A stretch of 64,000 nucleotides of DNA from Burkholderiaceae bacterium (GTDB taxonomy: Bacteria; Pseudomonadota; Gammaproteobacteria; Burkholderiales; Burkholderiaceae_C): positions 372,001 to 436,000 of the forward strand of contig JAHCKM010000001.1 of NCBI GenBank assembly GCA_026125795.1, read 5' to 3'. Shown piece after piece: positions 48,507 through 56,550 of the stretch. Numbering within the stretch: position 1 is the stretch's first letter; each line of letters starts with the position of its first letter. A model generated the notes under the pieces. That model searched no databases. It was not told where the DNA came from and saw nothing but the letters and a program-made list of their open reading frames with translations. The translations under genes were made by a program, and so were the position numbers.

Positions 48507-48523
48507 TTGGCACGGCGCTTGCG
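48507..48523 (+). promoter_or_regulatory. Sigma-54-type promoter for urtA
   Basis: TTGGCACGGCGCTTGCG matches the sigma-54 consensus TTGGCACG-N4-TTGC exactly at its core (-24 GG at 48509-48510, -12 GC at 48521-48522, 12 bp apart). Transcription would start near 48534, about 45 nt before the urtA ATG. It predicts NtrC-dependent expression under nitrogen limitation. Confidence 0.65.
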
Positions 48524-48579
48524 AACGAAGGTGTCCGAGGAACACACGCCCGCCTCGGGCATAACAGGAGAAGACTCAC

Positions 48580-49845
48580 ATGGATCGTCGTTTCGCGCTC
48601 AAGTCGCTGAGCGTTGCTGTGGCGCTGTCGGGTGCGATGGCGCTGCCCGTGCACGCCCAAGAGACCATCAAGGTCGGCGTGCTGCACTCGTTGTCGGGCA
48701 CGATGGCGATCTCGGAGACGGTGTTGAAGGACACCATCCTGATGGCCATCGACGAGATCAACGCCAAGGGCGGCGTGCTCGGCAAGAAGCTCGAGCCGGT
48801 GGTGGTGGATCCCGCGTCGAATTGGCCCCTCTTTGCCGAGAAGGCGCGCCAGCTGATCAGCAAGGACAAGGTCGTGGTGACCTTCGGCTGCTGGACCAGC
48901 GTGTCGCGCAAGAGCGTGCTGCCGGTCTATGAAGAGCTGAACTCGCTGCTGTTCTACCCGGTGCAGTACGAAGGCGAAGAGCTCAGCAAGAACGTGTTCT
49001 ACACCGGCGCCGCGCCCAACCAGCAGGCGATCCCCGCGGTGGAATACCTGATGAGCAAGGACGGCGGTAACGCCAAGCGCTGGGTGCTGCTGGGCACCGA
49101 CTACGTCTACCCGCGCACCACCAACAAGATCCTGCGGTCGTTCCTCAAGAGCAAGGGTGTCGCCGAGGCCGACATCATGGAGGAGTACACCCCGTTCGGC
49201 CACGCCGACTACCAGAGCATCATCGCCAAGATCAAGAAGTTCGCTTCCGAGGGCAAGAAGACCGCGGTGGTGTCTACCATCAACGGCGACTCCAACGTGC
49301 CGTTCTACAAGGAGCTCGGCAACCAGGGCCTGAAGGCCACCGACGTGCCGGTGGTGGCGTTCTCGGTCGGCGAAGAAGAGCTGCGCGGCGTCGACACCAA
49401 GCCGCTGGTGGGTCACCTCGCGGCGTGGAACTACTTCCAGTCGATCAAGGCGCCGGCCAACGACGAGTTCATCAAGAAGTGGAGTGCCTATGCCAAGGCG
49501 AAGGGGATCGCCGGCCACAAGGACAAGCCGCTCACCAACGACCCGATGGAAGCCAGCTACATCGGCATCATGATGTGGAAGCAGGCGGTCGAGAAGGCCA
49601 AGAGCACCGACACCGACAAGGTGATCGCCGCGATGGCCGGCCAGACCTTCAAGGCGCCGTCGGGCATCACGTCGACGATGGACCCCAAGAACCACCACCT
49701 GCACAAGAGCGTGTTCATCGGCGAGGTCAAGGCCGACGGCCAGTTCAACGTGGTGTGGAAGACGCCCGGCCCGGTCAAGGCGCAGCCGTGGAGCCCGTTC
49801 ATTCCCGAGAACAAGGGCAAGAAGGACGAGCCCGAGAAGAAGTGA
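48580..49845 (+). CDS. urtA: Urea ABC transporter, substrate-binding protein
   Basis: A 421-residue periplasmic protein with a signal peptide (MDRRFALKSLSVAVALSGA, cut near VHAQE). The fold is type I Leu/Ile/Val-binding-like: IKVGVLHSLSGTMAISE, FGCWTSVSRKSVLPV, FYPVQYEGEE and WVLLGTDYVYPRTTN are UrtA marks. The C-terminus is Lys/Glu-rich. GGAG lies before the ATG. It delivers urea to UrtBC. It is divergent from ureA and followed by a hairpin-rich gap, which would favour excess UrtA over the permeases. Confidence 0.96.
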   Translation: MDRRFALKSLSVAVALSGAMALPVHAQETIKVGVLHSLSGTMAISETVLKDTILMAIDEINAKGGVLGKKLEPVVVDPASNWPLFAEKARQLISKDKVVVTFGCWTSVSRKSVLPVYEELNSLLFYPVQYEGEELSKNVFYTGAAPNQQAIPAVEYLMSKDGGNAKRWVLLGTDYVYPRTTNKILRSFLKSKGVAEADIMEEYTPFGHADYQSIIAKIKKFASEGKKTAVVSTINGDSNVPFYKELGNQGLKATDVPVVAFSVGEEELRGVDTKPLVGHLAAWNYFQSIKAPANDEFIKKWSAYAKAKGIAGHKDKPLTNDPMEASYIGIMMWKQAVEKAKSTDTDKVIAAMAGQTFKAPSGITSTMDPKNHHLHKSVFIGEVKADGQFNVVWKTPGPVKAQPWSPFIPENKGKKDEPEKK

Positions 49846-49855
49846 GCACACCCCC

Positions 49856-49945
49856 GAGGCGGCCTAGCGGCCGCCTCCCCCTCAAGGGGGCGACGCCAGT
49901 GGATCGGCCGAGCCGGATCCACGGCGTCCGCTTGATGGGGCGGGC
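49856..49945. repeat. Hairpin cluster between urtA and urtB
   Basis: GAGGCGGCC-TAGC-GGCCGCCTC (49856-49877) is a perfect 9-bp hairpin. CCCCCT-CA-AGGGGG follows (49877-49890), then GTGGATC/GATCCAC around GGCCGAGCCG. No T-tract is present. Similar cores occur in other gaps of the window. Confidence 0.6.
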
Positions 49946-49986
49946 TTACGCCGCCCTTGGTCGATGGTCTCGCTTGGGGCGCGTAG

Positions 49987-51558
49987 GTGCTGCTTCGCCT
50001 GGTTTTGGTTTGCCTGTCGCTGATCTCGCTGCCTGCGTGGGCCCTTACGCCCGAGCACGCGGCTCGCATTGCCGCCGGTGACAGCGACGAGCGCATTGCG
50101 GCGTTGAACGAGGCGGTGGCGGCGGCCGACGCGGGGCTGGGGCCGTTCCTGCAGGCGCTGCTGGCCGACGAGGTGAAGGTCGCCGCCGGCAAGGCCTACG
50201 TGGTGCGCGACGACAAGGTCATCGAGGCCGGCAGCGGGGTGGCAGCCAAGCTGCCCGATGGTGCCGAGGATGTCGTCAACAACAACCGCATGCGGCGCGA
50301 GATGGAAACCGCGCTGGCGGCGCTGTCGCTGTTTTCGCCCGACACGGCGGTGCGCGCCAAGGCGATCAACGAGCTGAAGGATCAGGTCGACGACGGCAAG
50401 CTTCCGCTGCTCGAGAAGGCCGAGGCGCAGGAGAAGGACGCCGCGCTGAAGGCGCAGCTCGGCGTGCTCAAGGCGGCGGTGCTGATCGGCTCGAAAGACA
50501 AGGACAAGCGCGTCGCCGCGGCCAAGCTGCTGGCTCACAGCAACGAGCCCGCCACGCGCTCGCTGTTGCTCGAGCGGCTGGCCGCCGAGAGCGATGCGCA
50601 GGTGAAGGCCGCGATCCGAACCTCACTCGATGCCGTGCAATCGCGCCTGGCCTGGGGCGAGCGCCTCGGGCTGCTGTTCACCGGCGCCAGCCTCGGCAGC
50701 ATCTTGCTGCTGGTCGCGCTGGGCCTGGCGATCACCTACGGCCTGATGGGCGTGATCAACATGGCGCACGGCGAGCTGATGATGATCGGCGCCTACGCGA
50801 CCTACGTGGTGCAGAACGCCTTCAGGGCCTGGCTCCCCGGCGCCTTCGATGCCTACGTGATCGTCGCGATTCCGGTCGCGTTTCTCACGTCGGCGCTGGT
50901 CGGCGTGATCCTCGAGCGCAGCGTGATCCGCTGGCTCTACGGTCGGCCGCTCGAGACGCTGCTGGCCACCTGGGGCATCAGCCTGGTGCTGATGCAGGGC
51001 GTGCGCTCGATCTTCGGCGCGCAGAACGTCGGCGTGGAGAATCCGAGCTGGTTGTCGGGCGGCGTGCAGGTGCTGCCCAATCTCACGCTGCCGTACAACC
51101 GCATCGCGATCCTGGTGTTCGCGGCGCTGGTGCTGGCCGGCATGGCGTGGTTGATCGCGCGCACGCGCTTGGGGCTGTTCGTGCGCGGCGTGACGCAGAA
51201 CCGGCGCATGGCATCGTGCGTGGGCGTCAACACGGCGCGCGTGGACATGGCGGCGTTTGCGCTGGGTGCCGGCATCGCCGGGCTCGCGGGCTGTGCATTG
51301 AGCCAGGTCGGCAACGTGGGCCCCGACCTGGGCCAGAGCTACATCGTCGACTCCTTCATGGTGGTGGTGCTCGGTGGCGTGGGCCAGCTCACCGGCACCG
51401 TGGTGGCCGCGCTCGGCCTGGGCGTGATCAACAAGTTTCTCGAGGGCTTCGCCGGCGCCGTGCTCGCCAAGATCATGGTGCTGGTGTTCATCGTCATCTT
51501 CATCCAGAAGCGGCCACAAGGGCTGTTTGCGGTGAAGGGGCGGAGCGCGGAGGCCTAG
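49987..51558 (+). CDS. urtB: Urea ABC transporter, permease UrtB
   Basis: A 523-residue protein. A signal-like start (MLLRLVLVCLSLISLPAWA) and a helical, charged periplasmic domain (about 20-225) precede the membrane domain with GLAITYGLMGVINMAHGELMMIGAY, ERSVIRWLYGRPLETLLATWG and VDSFMVVVLGGVGQLTGTVVAA. The large N-terminal extension is characteristic of UrtB compared with LivH. The start is GTG. The gene is followed by about 570 nt of repeat before urtC, unusual inside this operon. Confidence 0.95.
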   Translation: MLLRLVLVCLSLISLPAWALTPEHAARIAAGDSDERIAALNEAVAAADAGLGPFLQALLADEVKVAAGKAYVVRDDKVIEAGSGVAAKLPDGAEDVVNNNRMRREMETALAALSLFSPDTAVRAKAINELKDQVDDGKLPLLEKAEAQEKDAALKAQLGVLKAAVLIGSKDKDKRVAAAKLLAHSNEPATRSLLLERLAAESDAQVKAAIRTSLDAVQSRLAWGERLGLLFTGASLGSILLLVALGLAITYGLMGVINMAHGELMMIGAYATYVVQNAFRAWLPGAFDAYVIVAIPVAFLTSALVGVILERSVIRWLYGRPLETLLATWGISLVLMQGVRSIFGAQNVGVENPSWLSGGVQVLPNLTLPYNRIAILVFAALVLAGMAWLIARTRLGLFVRGVTQNRRMASCVGVNTARVDMAAFALGAGIAGLAGCALSQVGNVGPDLGQSYIVDSFMVVVLGGVGQLTGTVVAALGLGVINKFLEGFAGAVLAKIMVLVFIVIFIQKRPQGLFAVKGRSAEA

Positions 51559-51585
51559 GATGCAAATGCGAGCTTCTGCGCGGCG

Positions 51586-52110
51586 CGGCGGGCGGTACCC
51601 GGGGTGTGCTCCTACTGTCGCGGTCGGCGCTGCGCGCCGACTTCGCTGCGGTGCTCGCGGCACAAGGGCGGCTGCGATGCCGCTCGCAAGCGGCGCTGAA
51701 CGCGCCGCTGCTTCATGGCTTCTCGCCGGTCCGGCGCCTATCGGCGCCGGACTTCCCCTTGTGCCGCTGCGCTCCTCACCGCGCCACAAGTCGCCCACCC
51801 CGGATACCGCCCACCGCGCTGAGACGCTCGTGGTCATCCTCGACGAACACCTCGGTGGTGCCGGCAAAACCGTGGTCTGGTGTGCGCCGGCAGCGACATC
51901 TGCGGCGCCGAGGACCGCAGAGCGCATGGCCGCGCGCGCGCAGCGCGCGCTTCAACATCTGACTCGCGTCGACTGTTCGACCACAGCGAACGAAGTGAGC
52001 GGCGGGAGTTTCGACGCGGGCCATGCGATCGAGGACCGCAGGGGAGTCGGCCGCAGGCCGACCGCCGCAGCCGAGCGCCGGCGCATACCCGGCCGCGGCT
52101 TTGCGCGCTC
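51586..52110 (+). repeat. Long structured intergenic repeat, copy A (5' of urtC)
   Basis: About 520 nt fill the urtB-urtC gap. Successive hairpins: GTCGGCGC-TGC-GCGCCGAC (51623-51641), AGCGGCGC-TGAAC-GCGCCGCT (51689-51709), GTCCGGCGCC-TATC-GGCGCCGGAC (51729-51752), GCGCGCGC-GCA-GCGCGCGC (51932-51950) and GTCGGCC-GCA-GGCCGAC (52046-52062). The whole block matches the reverse complement of 63334-63857. Positions 51881-52099 differ from their counterpart at six sites with no gap. Open frames here are stop-poor GC artefacts, not genes. Confidence 0.9.
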
Positions 52111-52131
52111 GATCTCGAAAGTGAAGCAGAC

Positions 52132-53253
52132 ATGAGCGCAGTCCTGCCCACACCGCTCACCCTTCAGCCACGCCGCGGACTGCTGCTCGGCGCCACCGGC
52201 TGGACCGCGGTCATCGCCGTCATGTTGGTGATCACCGTCGGCATCCCAATCCTCAACCTCGCCGTCCCCGCCGACAGCGCGTTCCACATCAGCGACTACA
52301 CCGTCAGCCTGGCCGGCAAGATCCTGTGCTACGCGATCTGCGCGCTGGCGATGGACCTGATCTGGGGCTACACCGGCATCCTGTCGCTGGGGCACGGCCT
52401 GTTCTTCGCGCTCGGCGGTTATGCGATGGGCATGTACCTGATGCGCCAGATCGGGCGCGACGGACAGTACAAGGCCGACATGCCGGATTTCATGGTGTTC
52501 CTCAACTGGAAGGAATACCCCTGGCACTGGACTTTCAGCGACAGCTTCGTGTTCCAGCTGCTGATGGTGGTGCTGGTGCCGGGGCTGCTGGCGTTCGTGT
52601 TCGGCTGGTTCGCGTTCCGCTCGCGCATCAAGGGCGTGTACTTCTCCATCATCACGCAGGCGATGACGTTCGCCGCGATGCTGCTGTTCTTCCGCAACGA
52701 GACCGGCTTCGGCGGCAACAATGGCTTCACCGACTTCAAGCGCATCCTCGGCATCCCGATCACCACGCGCGAGGCGCGCGTGGTGCTGTTCGCCATCACC
52801 GGCTGTGTGCTGGTGGCGTTCTACCTGATGTCGCGCGCCATCGTGCACAGCAAGTACGGCCGTGTGCTGCAGGCGATCCGCGACGCCGAGAGCCGCGTGA
52901 TGTTCACCGGCTACAACCCGGTGGCCTACAAGCTCAGCATCTGGACGCTGTCGGCGGTGATGTGCGCGATCGCCGGCGCGCTGTACGTGCCGCAAGTGGG
53001 CATCATCAACCCGAGCGAGATGAGCCCGGCGGCGTCGATCGAGATCGCCATCTGGGCCGCGGTGGGCGGGCGCGGCACGTTGATCGGCCCGATCATCGGT
53101 GCGTTCTTCGTCAACGGCGCCAAGAGCTGGTTCACCGCCGCGTTTCCGGAGTTCTGGCTCTACTTTCTCGGCGCGCTGTTCATCGCGGTGACGCTGTTCC
53201 TGCCCCATGGCCTGATCGGGCTGCTGCGCAAGCGCAAGGAGAGTCGCTCATGA
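52132..53253 (+). CDS. urtC: Urea ABC transporter, permease UrtC
   Basis: A 373-residue LivM-like permease with about ten membrane segments. KILCYAICALAMDLIWGYTGILSLGHGLFFALGGY, FFRNETGFGGNNGFTDFK, IRDAESRVMFTGYNP and EIAIWAAVGGRGTLIGPIIGA are UrtC marks. ATG 52132 follows the long repeat almost directly; a frame reaching 51880 is repeat-derived. Its stop overlaps urtD (ATGA). Confidence 0.95.
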   Translation: MSAVLPTPLTLQPRRGLLLGATGWTAVIAVMLVITVGIPILNLAVPADSAFHISDYTVSLAGKILCYAICALAMDLIWGYTGILSLGHGLFFALGGYAMGMYLMRQIGRDGQYKADMPDFMVFLNWKEYPWHWTFSDSFVFQLLMVVLVPGLLAFVFGWFAFRSRIKGVYFSIITQAMTFAAMLLFFRNETGFGGNNGFTDFKRILGIPITTREARVVLFAITGCVLVAFYLMSRAIVHSKYGRVLQAIRDAESRVMFTGYNPVAYKLSIWTLSAVMCAIAGALYVPQVGIINPSEMSPAASIEIAIWAAVGGRGTLIGPIIGAFFVNGAKSWFTAAFPEFWLYFLGALFIAVTLFLPHGLIGLLRKRKESRS

Positions 53254-54131
53254 CGCCCGACCTGATGGAGGAAGGCACCAAGCGCATGCAGGCCTATGCG
53301 CGGCGCCAGGCCGAGCGCACGGCCTCGGGCGGCCGCAGCGCATCGTTCGGCCGCCTGCTCAAGGTGGGCGAGCCCGACTTCACGCACGGTGTGGCGTTGT
53401 ACCTGGAAGACATCACCGTCAGCTTCGACGGCTTCAAGGCGCTCAACGCGCTGTCGCTCACCGTCAACGTGGGCGAGCTGCGCTGCATCATCGGGCCCAA
53501 CGGCGCCGGCAAGACCACGATGATGGACTGCATCACCGGCAAGACGCGGCCCGATGCGGGCAGGGCCTTCTTCGGCTCCACCATCGACCTGTTGCGCCTC
53601 ACCGAACCCGAGATCGCGCAGATCGGCATCGGCCGCAAGTTCCAGAAACCCACGGTGTACGAAGAGCTCAGCGTGTTCGAGAACCTCGAGCTCGCGCTGG
53701 CGGCCGACCGGCGCGCGCGCGCGTCGCTGCTGTCGCGGCTGAGCGGCGCGCAGCTCGATCGCATCGGCGAGGTGCTTACGCTGATCCACCTGCGCGCCGA
53801 GGCGCAGCGCACCGCGGGCTTGCTGAGCCATGGCCAGAAGCAGTGGCTCGAGATCGGCATGCTGCTGATGCAGGACCCCAAGCTGCTGCTGCTCGACGAG
53901 CCGGTGGCCGGCATGACCGATGAAGAGACCGAGCGCACCGCTGAGCTGTTCCTCTCGCTCGAAGGGCAGCATTCGCTGGTGGTGGTGGAGCACGACATGA
54001 AGTTCGTCGAGCTGCTGACGCAAGGGCACAAGAAGGTCACCGTGCTGCACGAGGGCAGCGTGCTGGCGGAAGGCAGGCTCGCCGACGTACAGGCCAACGA
54101 CAAGGTGGTCGAAGTCTATTTGGGCCGTTGA
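53250..54131 (+). CDS. urtD: Urea ABC transporter, ATPase UrtD
   Basis: A 293-residue ATPase. Walker A GPNGAGKTT, signature LSHGQKQWLEIGMLL, Walker B LLLLDEPVAGM, H-loop VVVEHDM. The signature LSHGQKQ is UrtD-like. The N-terminal 45 residues before the ABC domain are longer than usual and charged. The start is fixed by the ATGA overlap with urtC. It works with UrtE. Confidence 0.96.
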   Translation: MTPDLMEEGTKRMQAYARRQAERTASGGRSASFGRLLKVGEPDFTHGVALYLEDITVSFDGFKALNALSLTVNVGELRCIIGPNGAGKTTMMDCITGKTRPDAGRAFFGSTIDLLRLTEPEIAQIGIGRKFQKPTVYEELSVFENLELALAADRRARASLLSRLSGAQLDRIGEVLTLIHLRAEAQRTAGLLSHGQKQWLEIGMLLMQDPKLLLLDEPVAGMTDEETERTAELFLSLEGQHSLVVVEHDMKFVELLTQGHKKVTVLHEGSVLAEGRLADVQANDKVVEVYLGR

Positions 54132-54134
54132 TCC

Positions 54135-54827
54135 ATGCTCCAGCTCGACGGCATCAACCAGTACTACGGCGGCTCGCACATCCTGCGCAACGTCGGCTTC
54201 GAAGCCAAGGTGGGCGAGGTCACGGTGGTTCTCGGCCGCAACGGCGTCGGCAAGACCACGTTGCTCAAGAGCCTGATGGGCGTGGTGCCGGTCAAGACCG
54301 GCACCATCGTGCTCGACGGCGCCGACATCACGCAGGCCACGCCGTATGAGCGCGTGCGCCGCGGCATCGGCTACGTGCCGCAGGGCCGTGAGATCTTCGC
54401 GCGCCTCACTGTGGAAGAAAACCTGCGCATGGGCCTGGCGTCCAAGCCGGCCGGCGCGGCGCTCAACGGCGAGCTGTTCGGGCTGTTTCCGGTGTTGAAG
54501 CAGATGATCCACCGGCGCGGTGGTGACTTGTCGGGCGGCCAGCAGCAGCAGCTGGCGATCGCACGTGCACTCGCCGCCGGACCGAAGCTGCTGCTGCTCG
54601 ACGAGCCCACCGAAGGCATCCAGCCCAGCATCATCAAGGACATCGGGCGAGTGATCCGAATGCTGGCCGAGCGCAAGACGATGGCCATCGTGCTGGTCGA
54701 GCAGTACTACGACTTCGCTGCCGAACTGGCCGATCAGTACCTCGTGATGGAGCGCGGCGAGGTGGTGGCACGCGGCGCGGGCGCCTCCATGGCGGCCGAC
54801 CGCGTGCGCGAGCGCATGGCGATCTGA
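54135..54827 (+). CDS. urtE: Urea ABC transporter, ATPase UrtE
   Basis: A 230-residue ATPase. Walker A GRNGVGKTT, GIGYVPQGREIFARLTVEENL, signature LSGGQQQQLAIARAL, Walker B LLLLDEPTEGIQPSII, H-loop VLVEQYYDFA. It starts 3 nt after urtD and ends the urt operon at a perfect hairpin. Confidence 0.96.
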   Translation: MLQLDGINQYYGGSHILRNVGFEAKVGEVTVVLGRNGVGKTTLLKSLMGVVPVKTGTIVLDGADITQATPYERVRRGIGYVPQGREIFARLTVEENLRMGLASKPAGAALNGELFGLFPVLKQMIHRRGGDLSGGQQQQLAIARALAAGPKLLLLDEPTEGIQPSIIKDIGRVIRMLAERKTMAIVLVEQYYDFAAELADQYLVMERGEVVARGAGASMAADRVRERMAI

Positions 54828-54847
54828 CAGCGGCCGAACGGCCGCTG
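54828..54847. terminator. Hairpin after urtE, possible bidirectional terminator
   Basis: CAGCGGCC-GAAC-GGCCGCTG is a perfect 8-bp stem with a 4-nt loop, between the convergent urtE and lipoprotein genes. No T-tract follows on either side, so it may stabilise 3' ends or act with Rho. Confidence 0.45.
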
Positions 54848-54855
54848 CGTATCGC

Positions 54856-55617
54856 TCACGGTTGGTTCGTCAGCTCGGTGACCGGCGCGCCCATGTCGGA
54901 CTGCACCACCAGCACGGTCATGTCGCCCGGCGTGACGCTGTCCGGCACCGGCACCAGCAGCCAGTCGGCGTCTTCGGGGATCGTGACCGGCGCCGTGAAC
55001 AGCACGGTCTTCGTTCCCGCGGCGGTCAGGCGCAGCGTGTACGAGCCGCTTTCCAGGTCGATCGAGTCGGCGCCGGACGGCGGTGCGGCCTCCTGGTAGC
55101 CGGCGCTCAGGTTGGGCGCCACGTTGGTGATGTTGACCGTGGGCGCGGTGATGTAGACATCCACGCGCCCGGTGTTGCCGGCGGCATGGAACACGCGCAC
55201 GCGGGCGTCGTCGGAAACCACGCTCTTGTTGTACGGGTCGGCGATCAGCACCACGCCGGTGGCCGATCCGGCGCCGGGCACGGCGATCAGCGTGTAGCGG
55301 TTGCCGGTGCCGGTGTTGAAGGTCTGGCTGCCCACGGTCACCGCCGGGGTCGTGGCGGTGCGCACGTCCCACACGTGGTCGCCGCGCTCGGTGTCGAAGT
55401 AGTTGGAGGCGCCCTTGTAGGGCAGGTTGGTGACTTCGGCACCCTGTGCCTCGTTGTCGCGGAACAGCGAGACGTCGGGACCGGCCGGGATGGCGTGCAC
55501 CAGCCGCACCTTGGGGTCGGCGATGTCGGCGCGGTCGTCAAAGCTGTCATCGCTGCCGCCGCAGGCAGCCAGCAGTGCGGGAATCAGCGTCAGCGCAAGC
55601 AGTTGGCGTTTGTTCAT
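54856..55617 (-). CDS. DUF4397 lipoprotein
   Basis: A 253-residue predicted lipoprotein. The signal MNKRQLLALTLIPALLAAC ends in a clear lipobox (LAAC, Cys19) followed by GGSDDS, suggesting outer-membrane sorting. Two similar beta-rich repeats of the DUF4397 type follow (KVRLVHAIPAGPDVSLF... and ARVRVFHAAGNTGRVDVYI...). The function of this family is unknown; cell-surface exposure is inferred. ATG 55617; a longer frame lacks a signal. Convergent with urtE. Confidence 0.88.
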   Translation of the reverse strand: MNKRQLLALTLIPALLAACGGSDDSFDDRADIADPKVRLVHAIPAGPDVSLFRDNEAQGAEVTNLPYKGASNYFDTERGDHVWDVRTATTPAVTVGSQTFNTGTGNRYTLIAVPGAGSATGVVLIADPYNKSVVSDDARVRVFHAAGNTGRVDVYITAPTVNITNVAPNLSAGYQEAAPPSGADSIDLESGSYTLRLTAAGTKTVLFTAPVTIPEDADWLLVPVPDSVTPGDMTVLVVQSDMGAPVTELTNQP

Positions 55618-55829
55618 GGCGTGTCCGTGCAAGTGGTGAAAGGCTGCTGCGACTCTAGGCAACGCCGCCTTTCGCGCGCGTCGGCCGCGGCGTATCAGCG
55701 CTGTCGGCCGGCGCCGGAACCCGGTGTCGGACAACGCCGCCCGGTCCGACGAGCCGTGCGGCGCGCGGGGCACCGCGCTTGCTGGTTAACGAGCAGATCC
55801 GCGCGCGGATGCGCACCGTACCCTGCGCC

Positions 55830-56495
55830 ATGATCACCGTCCACCACCTGAACAACTCGCGCTCGCAACGCGTGCTGTGGCTGCTCGAGGAGCTGGGGCT
55901 TCCCTACGAGATCCGCCACTACCAGCGCAACCCGGTCACCAACCTCGCGCCGCCCGAGTTGATGCAGGTGCATCCGCTCGGCAAGAGTCCCGTCGTCACC
56001 GACGGCGACGCCACGGTGGCCGAGACCGGTGCGGTGGTCGAGTACCTGGTGGACCGTGCCGGCGGCCGGCTGCGTCCGCCCATGGGCACGCCGGAGCACC
56101 GGCGCTACACCTACTGGCTGCACTTCGCCGAGGGCTCGGCGATGCCGCCGCTGCTGATGACGTTGATCCTCGGCCGCATCCGCAAGTCGGGGCCGTTCTT
56201 CGTGCGGCCGATCGCGCGCAAGATTGCCGACACGGTAGCCGCGGGCTTCGTCACGCCCAACATCCAGCGCCAGCTGGCGTTCATGGAGTCGGAGCTGGCG
56301 CAGCGGCCGTGGTTCGCCGGCGGCGAGTTCAGCGGCGCCGACGTCATGATGAGCTTTCCGCTCGAGGTGGCGGTGGTGCGCGGCGGACTCGACGCGCGCT
56401 TCCCCAAGCTCAAGGACTGGCTGGCGCGCATCCATGCGCGGCCGGCGTATCAGCAGGCGTTGAAGCGCGGCGGCCACTACGCCATCGTGCGCTGA
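55830..56495 (+). CDS. Glutathione S-transferase family protein
   Basis: A 221-residue GST. The N-domain is MITVHHLNNSRSQRVLWLLEELGLPYEI, where SRSQR carries the catalytic-type Ser, and HPLGKSPVV and ETGAVVEYLVDR form the glutathione site. The helical C-domain ends WLARIHARPAYQQAL. ATG 55830 is chosen for the family start over a TTG frame at 55779. Function unassigned. Confidence 0.9.
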   Translation: MITVHHLNNSRSQRVLWLLEELGLPYEIRHYQRNPVTNLAPPELMQVHPLGKSPVVTDGDATVAETGAVVEYLVDRAGGRLRPPMGTPEHRRYTYWLHFAEGSAMPPLLMTLILGRIRKSGPFFVRPIARKIADTVAAGFVTPNIQRQLAFMESELAQRPWFAGGEFSGADVMMSFPLEVAVVRGGLDARFPKLKDWLARIHARPAYQQALKRGGHYAIVR

Positions 56496-56550
56496 AGGCT
56501 TGCCGCCCGTTGACACACGCGCGTGGCACGCAGCTTGCTCGGTCAAGGCG

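Noticed and set aside
48327-48579. Riboswitch (for example guanidine-type) upstream of ureA or urtA
   Set aside because: No recognisable aptamer motif; both leaders would be only about 45 nt from the sigma-54 start sites.
51560-52135. About 190-codon frame in repeat copy A with a similar frame in copy B (63321-63881)
   Set aside because: Other frames in the same DNA are equally open, the hairpin arms dominate the sequence, and conservation is explained by the nucleotide repeat. No ribosome-binding site or domain was seen.
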